Part shown: piece by piece, positions 1 to 7,656 of the stretch | Position numbering within the stretch: the stretch's first letter is position 1 | Layout of the letters: each line of letters starts with the position of its first letter | Assembly (NCBI GenBank): GCA_034437315.1 | Contig: DAOTUC010000178.1 | Span: 1 to 8,893 of the forward strand | Source of the DNA: DSAR01 sp034437315 | GTDB lineage: Bacteria > Chloroflexota > Anaerolineae > B4-G1 | Length of the DNA: 8,893 nucleotides | Reading direction: 5' to 3' | Program-made: the position numbers and the translations under genes | Notes under the pieces: model-generated | What the model saw: the letters and a program-made list of their open reading frames with translations, nothing else | Told to the model about the DNA's origin: nothing | Database searches by the model: none

Positions 1-2505
1 CAACTCGTTGACGATCAAGCCGCAGGGAAGGGCGGCGTCGATGTCCAGGGGATGCGCGTTCGCCCGCACGTCAAGTTGAATTTCTCGCTCGTCTCTCATC
101 GCTTGAATGATCTGGACCGCCAATTCCTCAATATAACGTCCAAAATTGACGCGTGAGACCTCTCCCGTCTGGTATAATTGCCTGTGCACCAGGGCCATGG
201 CGTCGACCCGCCTCTGGAGTTCCGCCAGCGCGTCCCCCGGCGCATCGGAGCGGGACGCGCTTTCAATTTGCAGGTTGATCAGACTTGACAGGGTTTGCAG
301 GTTGTTCTTGACCCGGTGATAAATCTCTTTCAACAGCGTCTCTTTTTCCGCCAGCGCCGCCTTCAGTTGCGCCTCTGCCTGCTTGCGCTGGGTGATGTCT
401 TTGGTGAAACCGAGAAACCGGTCATCGGAGAGTTTTATCGCCTCAATAGCCCAGTAGCCCCGGCTGCCGTCCTTTTTGACGAAGGGAGATTCGGCGCTGA
501 GCCGGCCGGTCGATTTGAGATAGGCGAACTCTGTCATTGTCGCTTCTGTGGCGTCTGAGGGGGTCACGTCCGGGATCCCTTTGGCGAGCAGTTCTTCCTG
601 GAGATAGCCGGTGATCTCGCAGGCGGCCGGGTTGACGTCGAGGTAGTCGCCGTTGGCGTCGGAGATGAAGATACCGTCAGGGGCGTTGTCGATGTAGCTG
701 CGGTATTTCTCCTCGCTCTGGCGCAGGGCTTGTTCCATTCGTTCCCGCTCGGCGATCTCCTGTTGGGCGGACTGGTACAAGCGCCCGTTTTCAATGGCGA
801 CGCCGACCTGATCGCCGATCTGGGCCAACAATTGTACGTGCTCCGCTCCGAATCGATCCTCCCGGTAAGCGATCAGCGTCATCACACCCAACGTTTGCCC
901 CCTGGCCCTGATGGGCACGCCGGCATAGGCGCGCCACGCGCGGCGCGTGGCGGTGGCGGAGATGTTCCTGGGATCCGCGTCGAGTTGGGTCGTCAGCGGC
1001 TGTCCCGACGCCGCGACGTGACCGGAAAGCCCCTCGCCTACCTTGAATCCGGTGACTTCCTGAAGCACGTCGGGCGGGATGCCCCGGTGGGCGATGGGTT
1101 CGAAAAGGCGAGTGTCTGGGTCGAGCAGGTAGATCAGGCCGCCGTCCGCATCCAGCGCCGCCATCGTCTCCTGGAGCGCCCCGTTCAGGATGTCTGTCAG
1201 CTCCAGCGATTGATTCACCGCCGTGGATATGGCGTTGAGGGCTTCCAGCGCCCGGTGACGGCGTTTGATCGCTGCATCGGAACGGACGCGCTCGGTGACG
1301 TCCTCAATGTAGACCAGCACCATCTCCTCATCTGACAGGCGCGTCGGCGTCGTCGAGATGAGGAAGTGCATCGTCTCCGCCGGCTCTTCCCCAGTCGGCG
1401 TCAACGTCGCGTGGACGCGATGGCGGCTTTGGCCGGTCTCGAAGGTCTCTCGCACGGCGTTCCGTATGGTGCAGGCCTTGCATAGCGGCCCGTATCCGCA
1501 CCCCTCAGGGTCGTCCAGGGCGTGGACGCAGCGCAACGCGGCTCCGAAACGCAGGTTGCCCGGCGCGTCGGCCGGACGCTCGTTGAAGGCGGCCGCCGAA
1601 CGGTTGATCTTGTGGATCCGCCGCTCGCGGTCGAGGATCATCATCGCGATCGGCGCGTGCTCGAAGATGGCGGCGAGTTGTTCCTCGCTTTTGCGCAGCG
1701 CCCGTTCCGCCCGCGTTCGCTCTGCTTCCGCATCGACCCGCTTGGTGATGTCCTGCACGAAGGCGAAACCGAAGGCCAGGTCTCCCGTCTTGCCTTTGTA
1801 CAGGGAGGCCGCCACGTCCACCCAGATGACGTGGCCATGTTTGTGGATATAGCGCTTTTCCATGCGATACTGGGGTTGCTCGCCGGCCCATAGCTCGTTG
1901 ATCAGTTGTCGTTCCCGCTCCAGGTCATCTGGATGGGTGAAATCGACGAAGTGCAGGTCCAGCAATTCCTCGCGGGTATAACCGAGCATCTCCGCCAGCG
2001 CAGTGTTGCAATCGATCATGCCGCCCTCGCTGTTCACGATGCCCACGCCAATCGGCGCGAGTTGAATCGTCATACGGAAACGCTCCTCGCTCAGCTTGAG
2101 CCGGGCTTCCATCTGGTGCTTGTAGAGCGCCATCTCGACCGTGGCCTGGAGCTCCTGGTCGCGCACCGGCTTGGATAAGAAGCCGTAGGGTTGCGTGCGT
2201 TTGACCTGTTCCATCACCATTTCTTCCGGATGGGCGGAAAGGTAGACGATGGGCACGTCTAATTGGGCGCGAATGCGGGCGGCGGTCTCGACGCCGTCCA
2301 TCTTGCCCGCCAGTTTGATGTCCATCAGCGCCAGGTCGGGCGGCTGCTCCGCCACGCGCCGGAGCGCCTGCTCGCCGGTGGACGCCATCCCTGTGACGAT
2401 ATAGCCCAGTCGCGTCAATAGGCGTTCCAATCGCATCGCGATGATGCCCTCATCCTCCACGATCAGGACACGCGCGGGCGCAGCGTTCATTTCTTTATCG
2501 GTCAT
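1..2505 (-). CDS. Hybrid sensor histidine kinase, REC-PAS-PAS-GAF-PAS-HisKA_2 (partial at left edge)
   Basis: This cytoplasmic multi-sensor kinase is open for 835 codons and runs off the window inside its ATP-binding domain. An N-terminal receiver domain spans residues 12-127, with acidic pair E17/D18, phospho-acceptor D62 and K112. PAS 1 is at about 140-260 and PAS 2 at about 272-395. PAS 2 carries four cysteines (C326, C336, C342, C345). A GAF domain follows at about 415-570 and PAS 3 at about 595-715. The HisKA_2 dimerisation motif EIYHRVKNN holds the likely phospho-acceptor H730. The N box is just entered at N833, so the catalytic G boxes lie outside. No membrane segment is seen. The start ATG overlaps the stop of the upstream kinase as ATGA. 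A GGAGG lies rather far upstream (about 15 bases), so translational coupling probably matters. The cognate signal is unknown. The family call is firm; the ligand roles of the sensor domains are inferred. Confidence 0.93.
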   Translation of the reverse strand, partial: MTDKEMNAAPARVLIVEDEGIIAMRLERLLTRLGYIVTGMASTGEQALRRVAEQPPDLALMDIKLAGKMDGVETAARIRAQLDVPIVYLSAHPEEMVMEQVKRTQPYGFLSKPVRDQELQATVEMALYKHQMEARLKLSEERFRMTIQLAPIGVGIVNSEGGMIDCNTALAEMLGYTREELLDLHFVDFTHPDDLERERQLINELWAGEQPQYRMEKRYIHKHGHVIWVDVAASLYKGKTGDLAFGFAFVQDITKRVDAEAERTRAERALRKSEEQLAAIFEHAPIAMMILDRERRIHKINRSAAAFNERPADAPGNLRFGAALRCVHALDDPEGCGYGPLCKACTIRNAVRETFETGQSRHRVHATLTPTGEEPAETMHFLISTTPTRLSDEEMVLVYIEDVTERVRSDAAIKRRHRALEALNAISTAVNQSLELTDILNGALQETMAALDADGGLIYLLDPDTRLFEPIAHRGIPPDVLQEVTGFKVGEGLSGHVAASGQPLTTQLDADPRNISATATRRAWRAYAGVPIRARGQTLGVMTLIAYREDRFGAEHVQLLAQIGDQVGVAIENGRLYQSAQQEIAERERMEQALRQSEEKYRSYIDNAPDGIFISDANGDYLDVNPAACEITGYLQEELLAKGIPDVTPSDATEATMTEFAYLKSTGRLSAESPFVKKDGSRGYWAIEAIKLSDDRFLGFTKDITQRKQAEAQLKAALAEKETLLKEIYHRVKNNLQTLSSLINLQIESASRSDAPGDALAELQRRVDAMALVHRQLYQTGEVSRVNFGRYIEELAVQIIQAMRDEREIQLDVRANAHPLDIDAALPCGLIVNEL

Positions 2506-4076
2506 GTTTTTGATGCCTTTCCTCCATTCGCTGATTCGCCGATTCGCCTCAGAGTGAAGTAGAAGACACTCCCCTTTCCCACCTGGCTTTCGACGCCTAC
2601 TTGCCCGCCCAGTTTTTTCAAGATGCGCTGCACGATAGACAGGCCCAATCCGTGCCCCTGGGCGCGCTCCTGGTCGAGCCGGGCGAAGGCGGTAAACAGG
2701 CGGGATTGCTCCTCCTCCGTCAGGCCGGGGCCGTTATCCCGCACCCAGAAACGGATGACGTCTGGAGATTGCGCCGCGTCGTCAAAACCCAGTTCGACGC
2801 GCGGCCGGACGCCGGCCTCTGGATCCCCGCCGTACTTGAGGGCGTTGCTGACGTAATTCACCCATACCCCCTCGATCCAGGCGGCGCGGCCCAGGACGGT
2901 CGGCCAGGCGTCCTCCGGGGGGAGAATGATCTCGGCCCGGTAGGCTTTGATCTGGGCGCTGAGTAATTTCAAGGCCTCTTGCACGATTTGGGCCATATCC
3001 AACACGGTCGCCTGGACGTCTTGCTGGCCCACATTGGCCAGCAGGAGCAGGTTGGCGATCGTGTGGCTCATCTTACGCCCGGTCCAGGCGATCTTCTGGA
3101 GAATTTGTTTTCGCTCTTCCTCTATCAGCGGGTAATCGTCGTCGAGCATCACCTCGGCGAAACCGACCAGGTATCCCAGGGGATTTTTCAACTCGTGGGC
3201 CACGGTATGGGTGAAGGCGTCCAACTCCTTGTTGCGCTCCTCCAATTCCGCGGCGTAACAGTGCATCGCCTCCTCCGCCCGTTTCTGCTCGGTGATATCC
3301 TGCGCAGCCCCGACGATGCGGACGACGCGGCCCTGTTCTTCGTCTATGATCGGCCGGTTGTAGAGATGCAGGCAGCGGACCTCCCCCTGTTTGGTGCAGA
3401 TGTGGACGTAGCCTTCCTTGGATTGGCCGTCCAGGGCCAGCGGGAGATCCGCCATGAACTGAGCCCGGTCGTCGGGATGGATGAGATGGAGCCATTTCTC
3501 CTGGGTGTCCAATTCGTCGGGGGTATAGCCGGTCACCCGGGTGAAGGCTTCGGTGGTCCACTCGTGAGTCAGCGCGCCGTCCGCCTCAATGCGGAAGGCG
3601 TAGGCAAAGTCGGATACCAGTTCCGAGACCAGCCGGTAGCGAGTCTCGCTCTCTTGCAGGCGGGCCTCCATCTGTCGCCGGTAGAGGGCGGTCTCAATCG
3701 CAGCGCATAGGTCCCTATCCTGCACCGGTTTGGACAGATAACCGTAAGGCCCGGTGATCTTGGCCTGTTGCAACAGCGTGTCCTCGGGGTGAGCGGTCAG
3801 GTAGACGATGGGCGCGTCCAGGCGCTCTTGGATCTTGGTCGCAGTCTCAATCCCATTCATCTCGCCCGCCAGGTAGATGTCCATCAGCACCAGGTCAGGT
3901 GGGCACTCGTCGATGTGCTGGAGGGCTTGCTCGCCGCTGGTAACCACGCCGGTGACCTCGTAACCCCGGCGGGATAGCATCTGTTCCAGGTGATACGCGA
4001 TGAGGCCCTCGTCCTCGACGATCAGGATGCGTGAGCGCTCGTCACCCGGTGAGTCGCTTTGATGACGTGTCGTCAT
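2502..4076 (-). CDS. Hybrid sensor histidine kinase, REC-PAS-HisKA-HATPase
   Basis: This is a soluble 524-residue kinase. Its receiver domain (about 16-132) has E21/D22, phospho-acceptor D66 and K116. A PAS domain (about 145-265) ends in the usual QDITEQKRAEE signature and leads into a short coiled coil. The classical HisKA motif HTVAHELKNPLG places the phospho-acceptor at H294. The HATPase domain shows N407/N411 in the N box, DNGPGL at 447-452 and a GHGLGLS G2 box at 474-480, so it should be catalytically competent. The receiver and the start of the PAS closely resemble those of the downstream kinase, which instead carries a HisKA_2 core. This suggests duplication followed by exchange of kinase modules. 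The start is 42 bases after the stop of the upstream kinase, with GGAG about 11 bases before the ATG. Its stop overlaps the next start as ATGA. An N-terminal receiver may let another kinase control its activity (inference). Confidence 0.95.
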   Translation of the reverse strand: MTTRHQSDSPGDERSRILIVEDEGLIAYHLEQMLSRRGYEVTGVVTSGEQALQHIDECPPDLVLMDIYLAGEMNGIETATKIQERLDAPIVYLTAHPEDTLLQQAKITGPYGYLSKPVQDRDLCAAIETALYRRQMEARLQESETRYRLVSELVSDFAYAFRIEADGALTHEWTTEAFTRVTGYTPDELDTQEKWLHLIHPDDRAQFMADLPLALDGQSKEGYVHICTKQGEVRCLHLYNRPIIDEEQGRVVRIVGAAQDITEQKRAEEAMHCYAAELEERNKELDAFTHTVAHELKNPLGYLVGFAEVMLDDDYPLIEEERKQILQKIAWTGRKMSHTIANLLLLANVGQQDVQATVLDMAQIVQEALKLLSAQIKAYRAEIILPPEDAWPTVLGRAAWIEGVWVNYVSNALKYGGDPEAGVRPRVELGFDDAAQSPDVIRFWVRDNGPGLTEEEQSRLFTAFARLDQERAQGHGLGLSIVQRILKKLGGQVGVESQVGKGSVFYFTLRRIGESANGGKASKT

Positions 4077-4118
4077 GTCATTTATCTCCAGAAAGTCGCG
4101 CGATGTGGTCGATTTCGC

Positions 4119-5699
4119 TCATTCGCTCTCCTTGGGAAAGGTGATCGAGAAGGTTGTGCCGCGCTCCGTATCCACCTGGATGTCGCCGCTCAGTTGATAG
4201 GTGGCCCAGATTTTAACCAGTTTCAAACCCAACGAGTCGGTCGATTGCCAATCCAGGTTCGCCGGCAGTCCCACGCCGTTGTCGCTGATGGTCAGTGCGT
4301 ATTGGTCATCATACGCCTTGAAGCTCACGTTGACCTGGCATTCCCCGTTGCTGCCGGGCGGGAAGGCGTGTTTCAGCGCGTTGGTCAGCAGTTCGTTGAC
4401 CATCAGCCCGCAGGGGATGGCGGCGTTGACGTTGATGGGCGATTCCTCCGCTTCCACGACCAGCTTGACGTCCAGGCCGCGTTGAGATGCGTGGATCAGG
4501 TAGGTGGCTAACTCCTCCAGGTAGGCGCCGAAATCGACGCGGGCCAGATCTTGTGATTGGTAGAGCTGGCTATGAATCAGCGCCATCGCGCGGACGCGCC
4601 CCTGGAGATCGTCCAGCGCGTGCAGCACATCCGGGTCGGCGATGGTGTCCGCCTGCATGTCGATCAGGTAGATCAGTGATTGCATATTGTTCTTGATGCG
4701 ATGATGTATCTCTTTGAGCAGCACTTCCTTTTCCTCCAGGGCGTCCTTCAATTGCTGCTCCGTGCGTTGGCGGCGAATGGCGATGGCGTAGAGTTGAGCC
4801 AACCGCTCGACCAGGATCAGGTCCCTTTCGCTGTAACCCGGTTCCGAGTTCGCCAGCGCGATCTGTCCCACCAACTCCTCTCCCAGCAGCGCCGGAGCCG
4901 ATAGAAAATTCTCGATGGGGATGTGCCCCTCCGGGACGCCGGACGAGCGCGGGTCTTCCGCCGGGTCGTTGGTCAAGAGCGATTGGCGATGCGCCAGCAC
5001 CCAGCCCCACAGGCCGCTCCAGTGTTCGAAGACGGACCCCTTGCCCTCGACCTGGCACATTTCCCAGATATTCTTGGTCATCGTCGGGCATATCAGGTGG
5101 TCGTTATGTGGATCGATGTAGCCGACGAAACCGAAGGCGCTGTGCGTCAAGCGCTGGGCGTGTTCCAGCACCAGGCCCGATATCTCTTCAATCGACGTGG
5201 GCGAGATCAGCGCCTGAGATAGGGCGGCGATGGAGGCGTCGATGGACGCCTGCCAGGCCAGCGAGGCCTCCGCCTGGGCCCGTTCCCCTGCGGTGCGGAT
5301 GCGCTCGGTGACGTCGCGCAAGGTCGCCAGATAGACCGGTTCGCCGGCCCATTCACTCTCCACGACGCGCATTTCGACCACCGTTTTATCACGATCAGCG
5401 CCTTCACCGCGCGATGTGGCGCGCTGCCTGTTCGCGCTCTCGTGGAAGATGTCCAATTCCGTCGTGTCGCCGGCGACCAGGGGGAAACCGAAAGTCTCGT
5501 CGATCAGGCGCTCCTTCGACCGGCCGAGCAAGCGCTCGGCGGCGGCGTTGACAAATTTCACGGTTCCATGGCGATCCACGATCAGGATGCCGTCGGCGTT
5601 GTGCTGGATGACGTTCCGGAAGCGGGTTTCGCTGGCCGCGAGCGCCGCCTGGCATTTGGCGAGTTGTTTTTCCAGGGATTGTTTGCTGATGCTGTTCAT
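4119..5699 (-). CDS. Sensor histidine kinase, PAS-GAF-HisKA_2-HATPase (HWE-like)
   Basis: This is a soluble kinase of 526 residues. A short coiled coil leads into a PAS domain (about 25-145) and then a GAF domain (about 170-320). The HisKA_2 motif KEIHHRIKNN carries the likely phospho-acceptor H333. The HATPase domain has N435 in the motif CGLMVNELLTNALKHAF and DNGVGL from D473, and ends in a typical GTTFSITFP strand. The chosen ATG at 5699 has AGGAG five bases upstream (5705-5709) and overlaps the TGA of the kaiC-tail frame as ATGA. An in-frame start at 5771 is possible, but its extra 24 residues read through kaiC sequence in the wrong frame and look non-coding. The kinase core is paralogous to that of the kinase at the left edge. 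Its place directly after kaiB-kaiC makes it a candidate partner of the Kai proteins, comparable in context to SasA or CikA, but it has no KaiB-like or pseudo-receiver domain. Confidence 0.93.
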   Translation of the reverse strand: MNSISKQSLEKQLAKCQAALAASETRFRNVIQHNADGILIVDRHGTVKFVNAAAERLLGRSKERLIDETFGFPLVAGDTTELDIFHESANRQRATSRGEGADRDKTVVEMRVVESEWAGEPVYLATLRDVTERIRTAGERAQAEASLAWQASIDASIAALSQALISPTSIEEISGLVLEHAQRLTHSAFGFVGYIDPHNDHLICPTMTKNIWEMCQVEGKGSVFEHWSGLWGWVLAHRQSLLTNDPAEDPRSSGVPEGHIPIENFLSAPALLGEELVGQIALANSEPGYSERDLILVERLAQLYAIAIRRQRTEQQLKDALEEKEVLLKEIHHRIKNNMQSLIYLIDMQADTIADPDVLHALDDLQGRVRAMALIHSQLYQSQDLARVDFGAYLEELATYLIHASQRGLDVKLVVEAEESPINVNAAIPCGLMVNELLTNALKHAFPPGSNGECQVNVSFKAYDDQYALTISDNGVGLPANLDWQSTDSLGLKLVKIWATYQLSGDIQVDTERGTTFSITFPKESE

Positions 5700-6554
5700 A
5701 GATTCTCCTCGATAAATAATCCTTGCAAGCGGTTGATCTCGGCCGGGTCGATGTGCACCCGCACATATCATCCAGGTCCGGATTGCCGGACGTGATGCGC
5801 ACGTTGGACGATTTCTGTTTCAGCTCCAGGGAGGAGAGCGGGATGACCACGATCCCTTCGCCGGGTATGATGGTGAAAGGGTATTCTCCCTTGTGATGAT
5901 TGGTGCCCCGGAACTTGAGGATCTCAATGGTGCGCCGTCTCTTCTCCTGCTCCAGGGCGTTGCGCAGGATGATGACGTTATCGGCGACGAACTCCTCAAT
6001 GCTGAAACGGGTGATGTCGCCGTAGTCCTGTCTCCGCTCGGCCGTCATCATAGCAGTCATACCCATACTTTTGAGGGCCGAGGCGATGCGAAAAAGCTCG
6101 CCCCGAATGAGCGCGTTATCCTCGAAACGGCTGAAGACGGCGCCCAGGGAGTCCATCGAGAGACGTTCGTCTCCCACCTGGTGCACGGCGCTCTCGATGC
6201 GGGCCCCAGGTCGTAGCTGCCGGCCACTATCGTCTCCTCGCCCGTCTGGGGGGAGGCGTCCACGAAACGCCAGCGCCCCTCCGCCTCCCAGAAGGCGATG
6301 TCCCAACCCAGAGATGCGATATTCTTGCGGATGTCGTCGACCGATTCCTCGAAGGTGACGAACACGCCGTTTTGATCGAATTTAGTGATCCCCTCGGCCA
6401 GAAATTGGGCGGCTAGAACCGTCTTGCCGCTGCCAGCGGTTCCGGTGACCAGGGTCGTGCGTCCACGCGGCAAGCTGCCATCGGATACCAGATCGAAGCT
6501 TTCGATGCCGGTCAATAGTTTTTCAATCGGTTGTTGTGTCTTCTGGGTGTTCAT
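5696..6554 (-). pseudogene. kaiC: kaiC-like gene, frameshifted and lacking the second ATPase domain
   Basis: KaiC is a double-RecA-fold ATPase and autokinase, normally about 500-520 residues. Here the N-terminal CI domain starts at an ATG with AGGAGG four bases upstream (6559-6564). It shows Walker A GTAGSGKT (residues 38-45) and the catalytic pair E69/E70. After SYDLG the frame changes at the four-base G run (6204-6207). The rest of CI continues in another frame: SMDSLGAVF (Walker B), TAERRQDYGDITRF and KFRGTNHHKGEYPFTI. It proceeds through the linker SSNVRITSGNPDLDDMCG, the usual entrance to CII. At 5758-5763 it jumps to a third frame reading RVHIDPAEINRLQ, which resembles the KaiC C-terminal tail, and stops at 5696. 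The CII domain and its phosphorylation sites are absent, and Walker A and Walker B are out of frame. As written, no functional KaiC can be made. Mutation or assembly error are both possible. Confidence 0.85.
5705..5709 (-). promoter_or_regulatory. Ribosome binding site fixing the PAS-GAF kinase start
   Basis: AGGAG on the minus strand lies five bases before the ATG at 5699 and inside the kaiC-tail frame. It decides against the start at 5771 and shows that the kinase start evolved as an overlap with the kaiC end. Confidence 0.75.
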
Positions 6555-6868
6555 TTTTCCTCCTCTGTGATTTTCGATTGCCGGTAGGACGCCAGGCCCA
6601 GGCTGTTCAAGACCTTATCGGTGTCTGATAGATCGCCGATGATGCGGCGACAGGGTGGGGGGGAGACCCGGATCAGGGTGGGGGTGGCGATGATTTTCTC
6701 TCGCTCGGCCCGCTGGGGTTGTTCGAGGACGTCGACGATGTCTATTTCGTAGCAGTCATGCAACCTACTCTCACAGATCCGGCGCAGGTTGATGATCGCC
6801 TGTTCCGACCTCGGGGTCTGGTCTGTGACATATAGCCTGAGGCTTAAGTTGAGCAACGCTTTATTCAT
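6551..6868 (-). CDS. kaiB: KaiB clock-like protein
   Basis: KaiB is a small thioredoxin-like, fold-switching protein that binds the CI ring of KaiC. This one has the usual length (105 residues from the chosen start). It carries the family motifs LRLYVTDQTPRSEQAI, IDIVDVLEQPQRAE, KIIATPTLIRVSPPPCRRI and IGDLSDTDKVL. The Gly and Asp of the GDLSD segment, known to govern fold switching in cyanobacterial KaiB, are kept. An ATG at 6874 would add two residues but sits only three bases from the AGGAG (6878-6882). The ATG at 6868 sits nine bases away and is preferred. The stop overlaps the kaiC start as ATGA. The frame is intact, in contrast to both neighbours. It has no kinase fusion, so it is not SasA. 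Identification is firm; a circadian role is not implied, because many non-cyanobacterial kaiBC pairs serve other functions. Confidence 0.93.
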   Translation of the reverse strand: MNKALLNLSLRLYVTDQTPRSEQAIINLRRICESRLHDCYEIDIVDVLEQPQRAEREKIIATPTLIRVSPPPCRRIIGDLSDTDKVLNSLGLASYRQSKITEEEK

Positions 6869-7215
6869 AACCATTTACTCCTATGTGATGATTGCCCATC
6901 GCCAGATAGTGGTAATGAGAAGTCAGATACCCCATCAATTCCAGAATGACCAGGCGGCCTTCCTCGGCGTAGGCTTTGGCTTTGGCAGATGTGGATGTCC
7001 CACATCGCCAGTGAGGGAATTTCCGCACGCGGGCGGCCCAGGAGTTGGCTGGCGGCGGGGTTCCCATCCAGGCAACAGGCGTCGTCATCTACCAGCAAGA
7101 CGGCGTCCATCGCGTTTTCGAACAGCGCTTGCCAGAGCGGTAATTGTTCTGCCTGTGGTGTGTGAAGCGTTGAATCGTTGTTGGTCTTCAATCTCTTCAA
7201 TCTTTGTTCCCTCAT
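6861..7215 (-). pseudogene. Short PAS-domain protein, probably frameshifted or internally deleted
   Basis: The frame opening at 7215 begins ten bases after the response regulator stop, with GAGG/AGGGA just upstream. Residues about 29-75 form the first half of a PAS domain: LFENAMDAVLLVDDD, then LDGNPAASQLLGRPRAE and SLAMWDI. Near 6985-6995 this frame loses coding character and ends at 6865 with unlikely residues. Another frame there reads AKAYAEEGRLVILELMGYL with better codon use and resembles the end of a PAS domain. It stops at 6861. The middle of the PAS fold, perhaps 40 residues, seems to be missing at the join, next to a short GCCAAAGCCAAAGCC repeat. If the first frame is real, its stop overlaps the preferred kaiB start as ATGA. 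The intact gene would have been a small cytoplasmic PAS sensor, or the N-terminus of something larger. Function unknown. Confidence 0.6.
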
Positions 7216-7225
7216 TTCCCTACCT

Positions 7226-7645
7226 CTACTTCATTCCCCTGCACGTCAAGCGCCATTTTTCACCGGATGGTTGGGTTTTGGATTGGAGCGCCAGATTTGC
7301 GATCACTTGTGGAACGCGGTCGAATTCGCTCAATTTCTCGAAGAAAAATTCGGCCCCAGCCTCCCGGCATATGCGTTGGTATTGAGGATGGGGATAGGCG
7401 GTGAGGATGATGACGACCGGCGCGTCCTTGTCAACTTTGATCGCCTTGAGAACTTGGAGACCGTTCCCCTTGGGCATGCGAATATCCAGGATCACGATAT
7501 CCGGTTTGAGCTGTTGAACCGCGTCCAGCGTCTCTCGTCCATTCGTCATTTGACCAACCAGTTCAACACCCGGCACGTTGGCCAATGTCCGGGCCAATCG
7601 TTCGCGTAATAGAGCGGAATCGTCGGCGATGAGAACCTTTAACAT
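7226..7645 (-). CDS. Single-domain response regulator
   Basis: This 139-residue protein is a NarL-like receiver domain with no output domain. The receiver starts at once (KVLIADDS, D8/D9), has phospho-acceptor D54 in VILDIRMP, Thr82 in IILTAY, and K104 in FFFEKLSEFDRV. In that last motif the usual KP is replaced by KL, as in other receivers of this subtype. A tail of about 20 residues is basic and without known domain. The chosen ATG has AGGAG six bases upstream (7652-7656). A GTG at 7696 would add 17 residues with no ribosome site and is rejected. It is the first gene of the operon and lies ten bases before the PAS reading frame. It probably acts as a phosphate shuttle or protein-binding regulator for the kinases downstream (inference). 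Confidence 0.93.
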   Translation of the reverse strand: MLKVLIADDSALLRERLARTLANVPGVELVGQMTNGRETLDAVQQLKPDIVILDIRMPKGNGLQVLKAIKVDKDAPVVIILTAYPHPQYQRICREAGAEFFFEKLSEFDRVPQVIANLALQSKTQPSGEKWRLTCRGMK

Positions 7646-7651
7646 CACGTG

Positions 7652-7656
7652 CTCCT
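7652..7656 (-). promoter_or_regulatory. Ribosome binding site fixing the response regulator start
   Basis: AGGAG on the minus strand lies six bases before the ATG at 7645. It favours the 139-residue product over the longer GTG-started form. The six-base spacer happens to be the palindrome CACGTG. Confidence 0.75.

Noticed and set aside
730..1335. Long plus-strand open frames opposite the kinases
   Set aside because: They are shadows in GC-rich DNA. The minus-strand frame carries recognisable PAS, GAF and kinase motifs throughout.
5700..5771. N-terminal extension of the PAS-GAF kinase to an ATG at 5771
   Set aside because: The extra residues read kaiC sequence out of frame. A good ribosome site and an ATGA overlap support the start at 5699.
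6861..6990. Resemblance of the RLVILELMGYL segment to the KaiA C-terminal helix
   Set aside because: Only a few hydrophobic positions agree. The segment fits the end of a PAS domain better, and KaiA is largely restricted to cyanobacteria.
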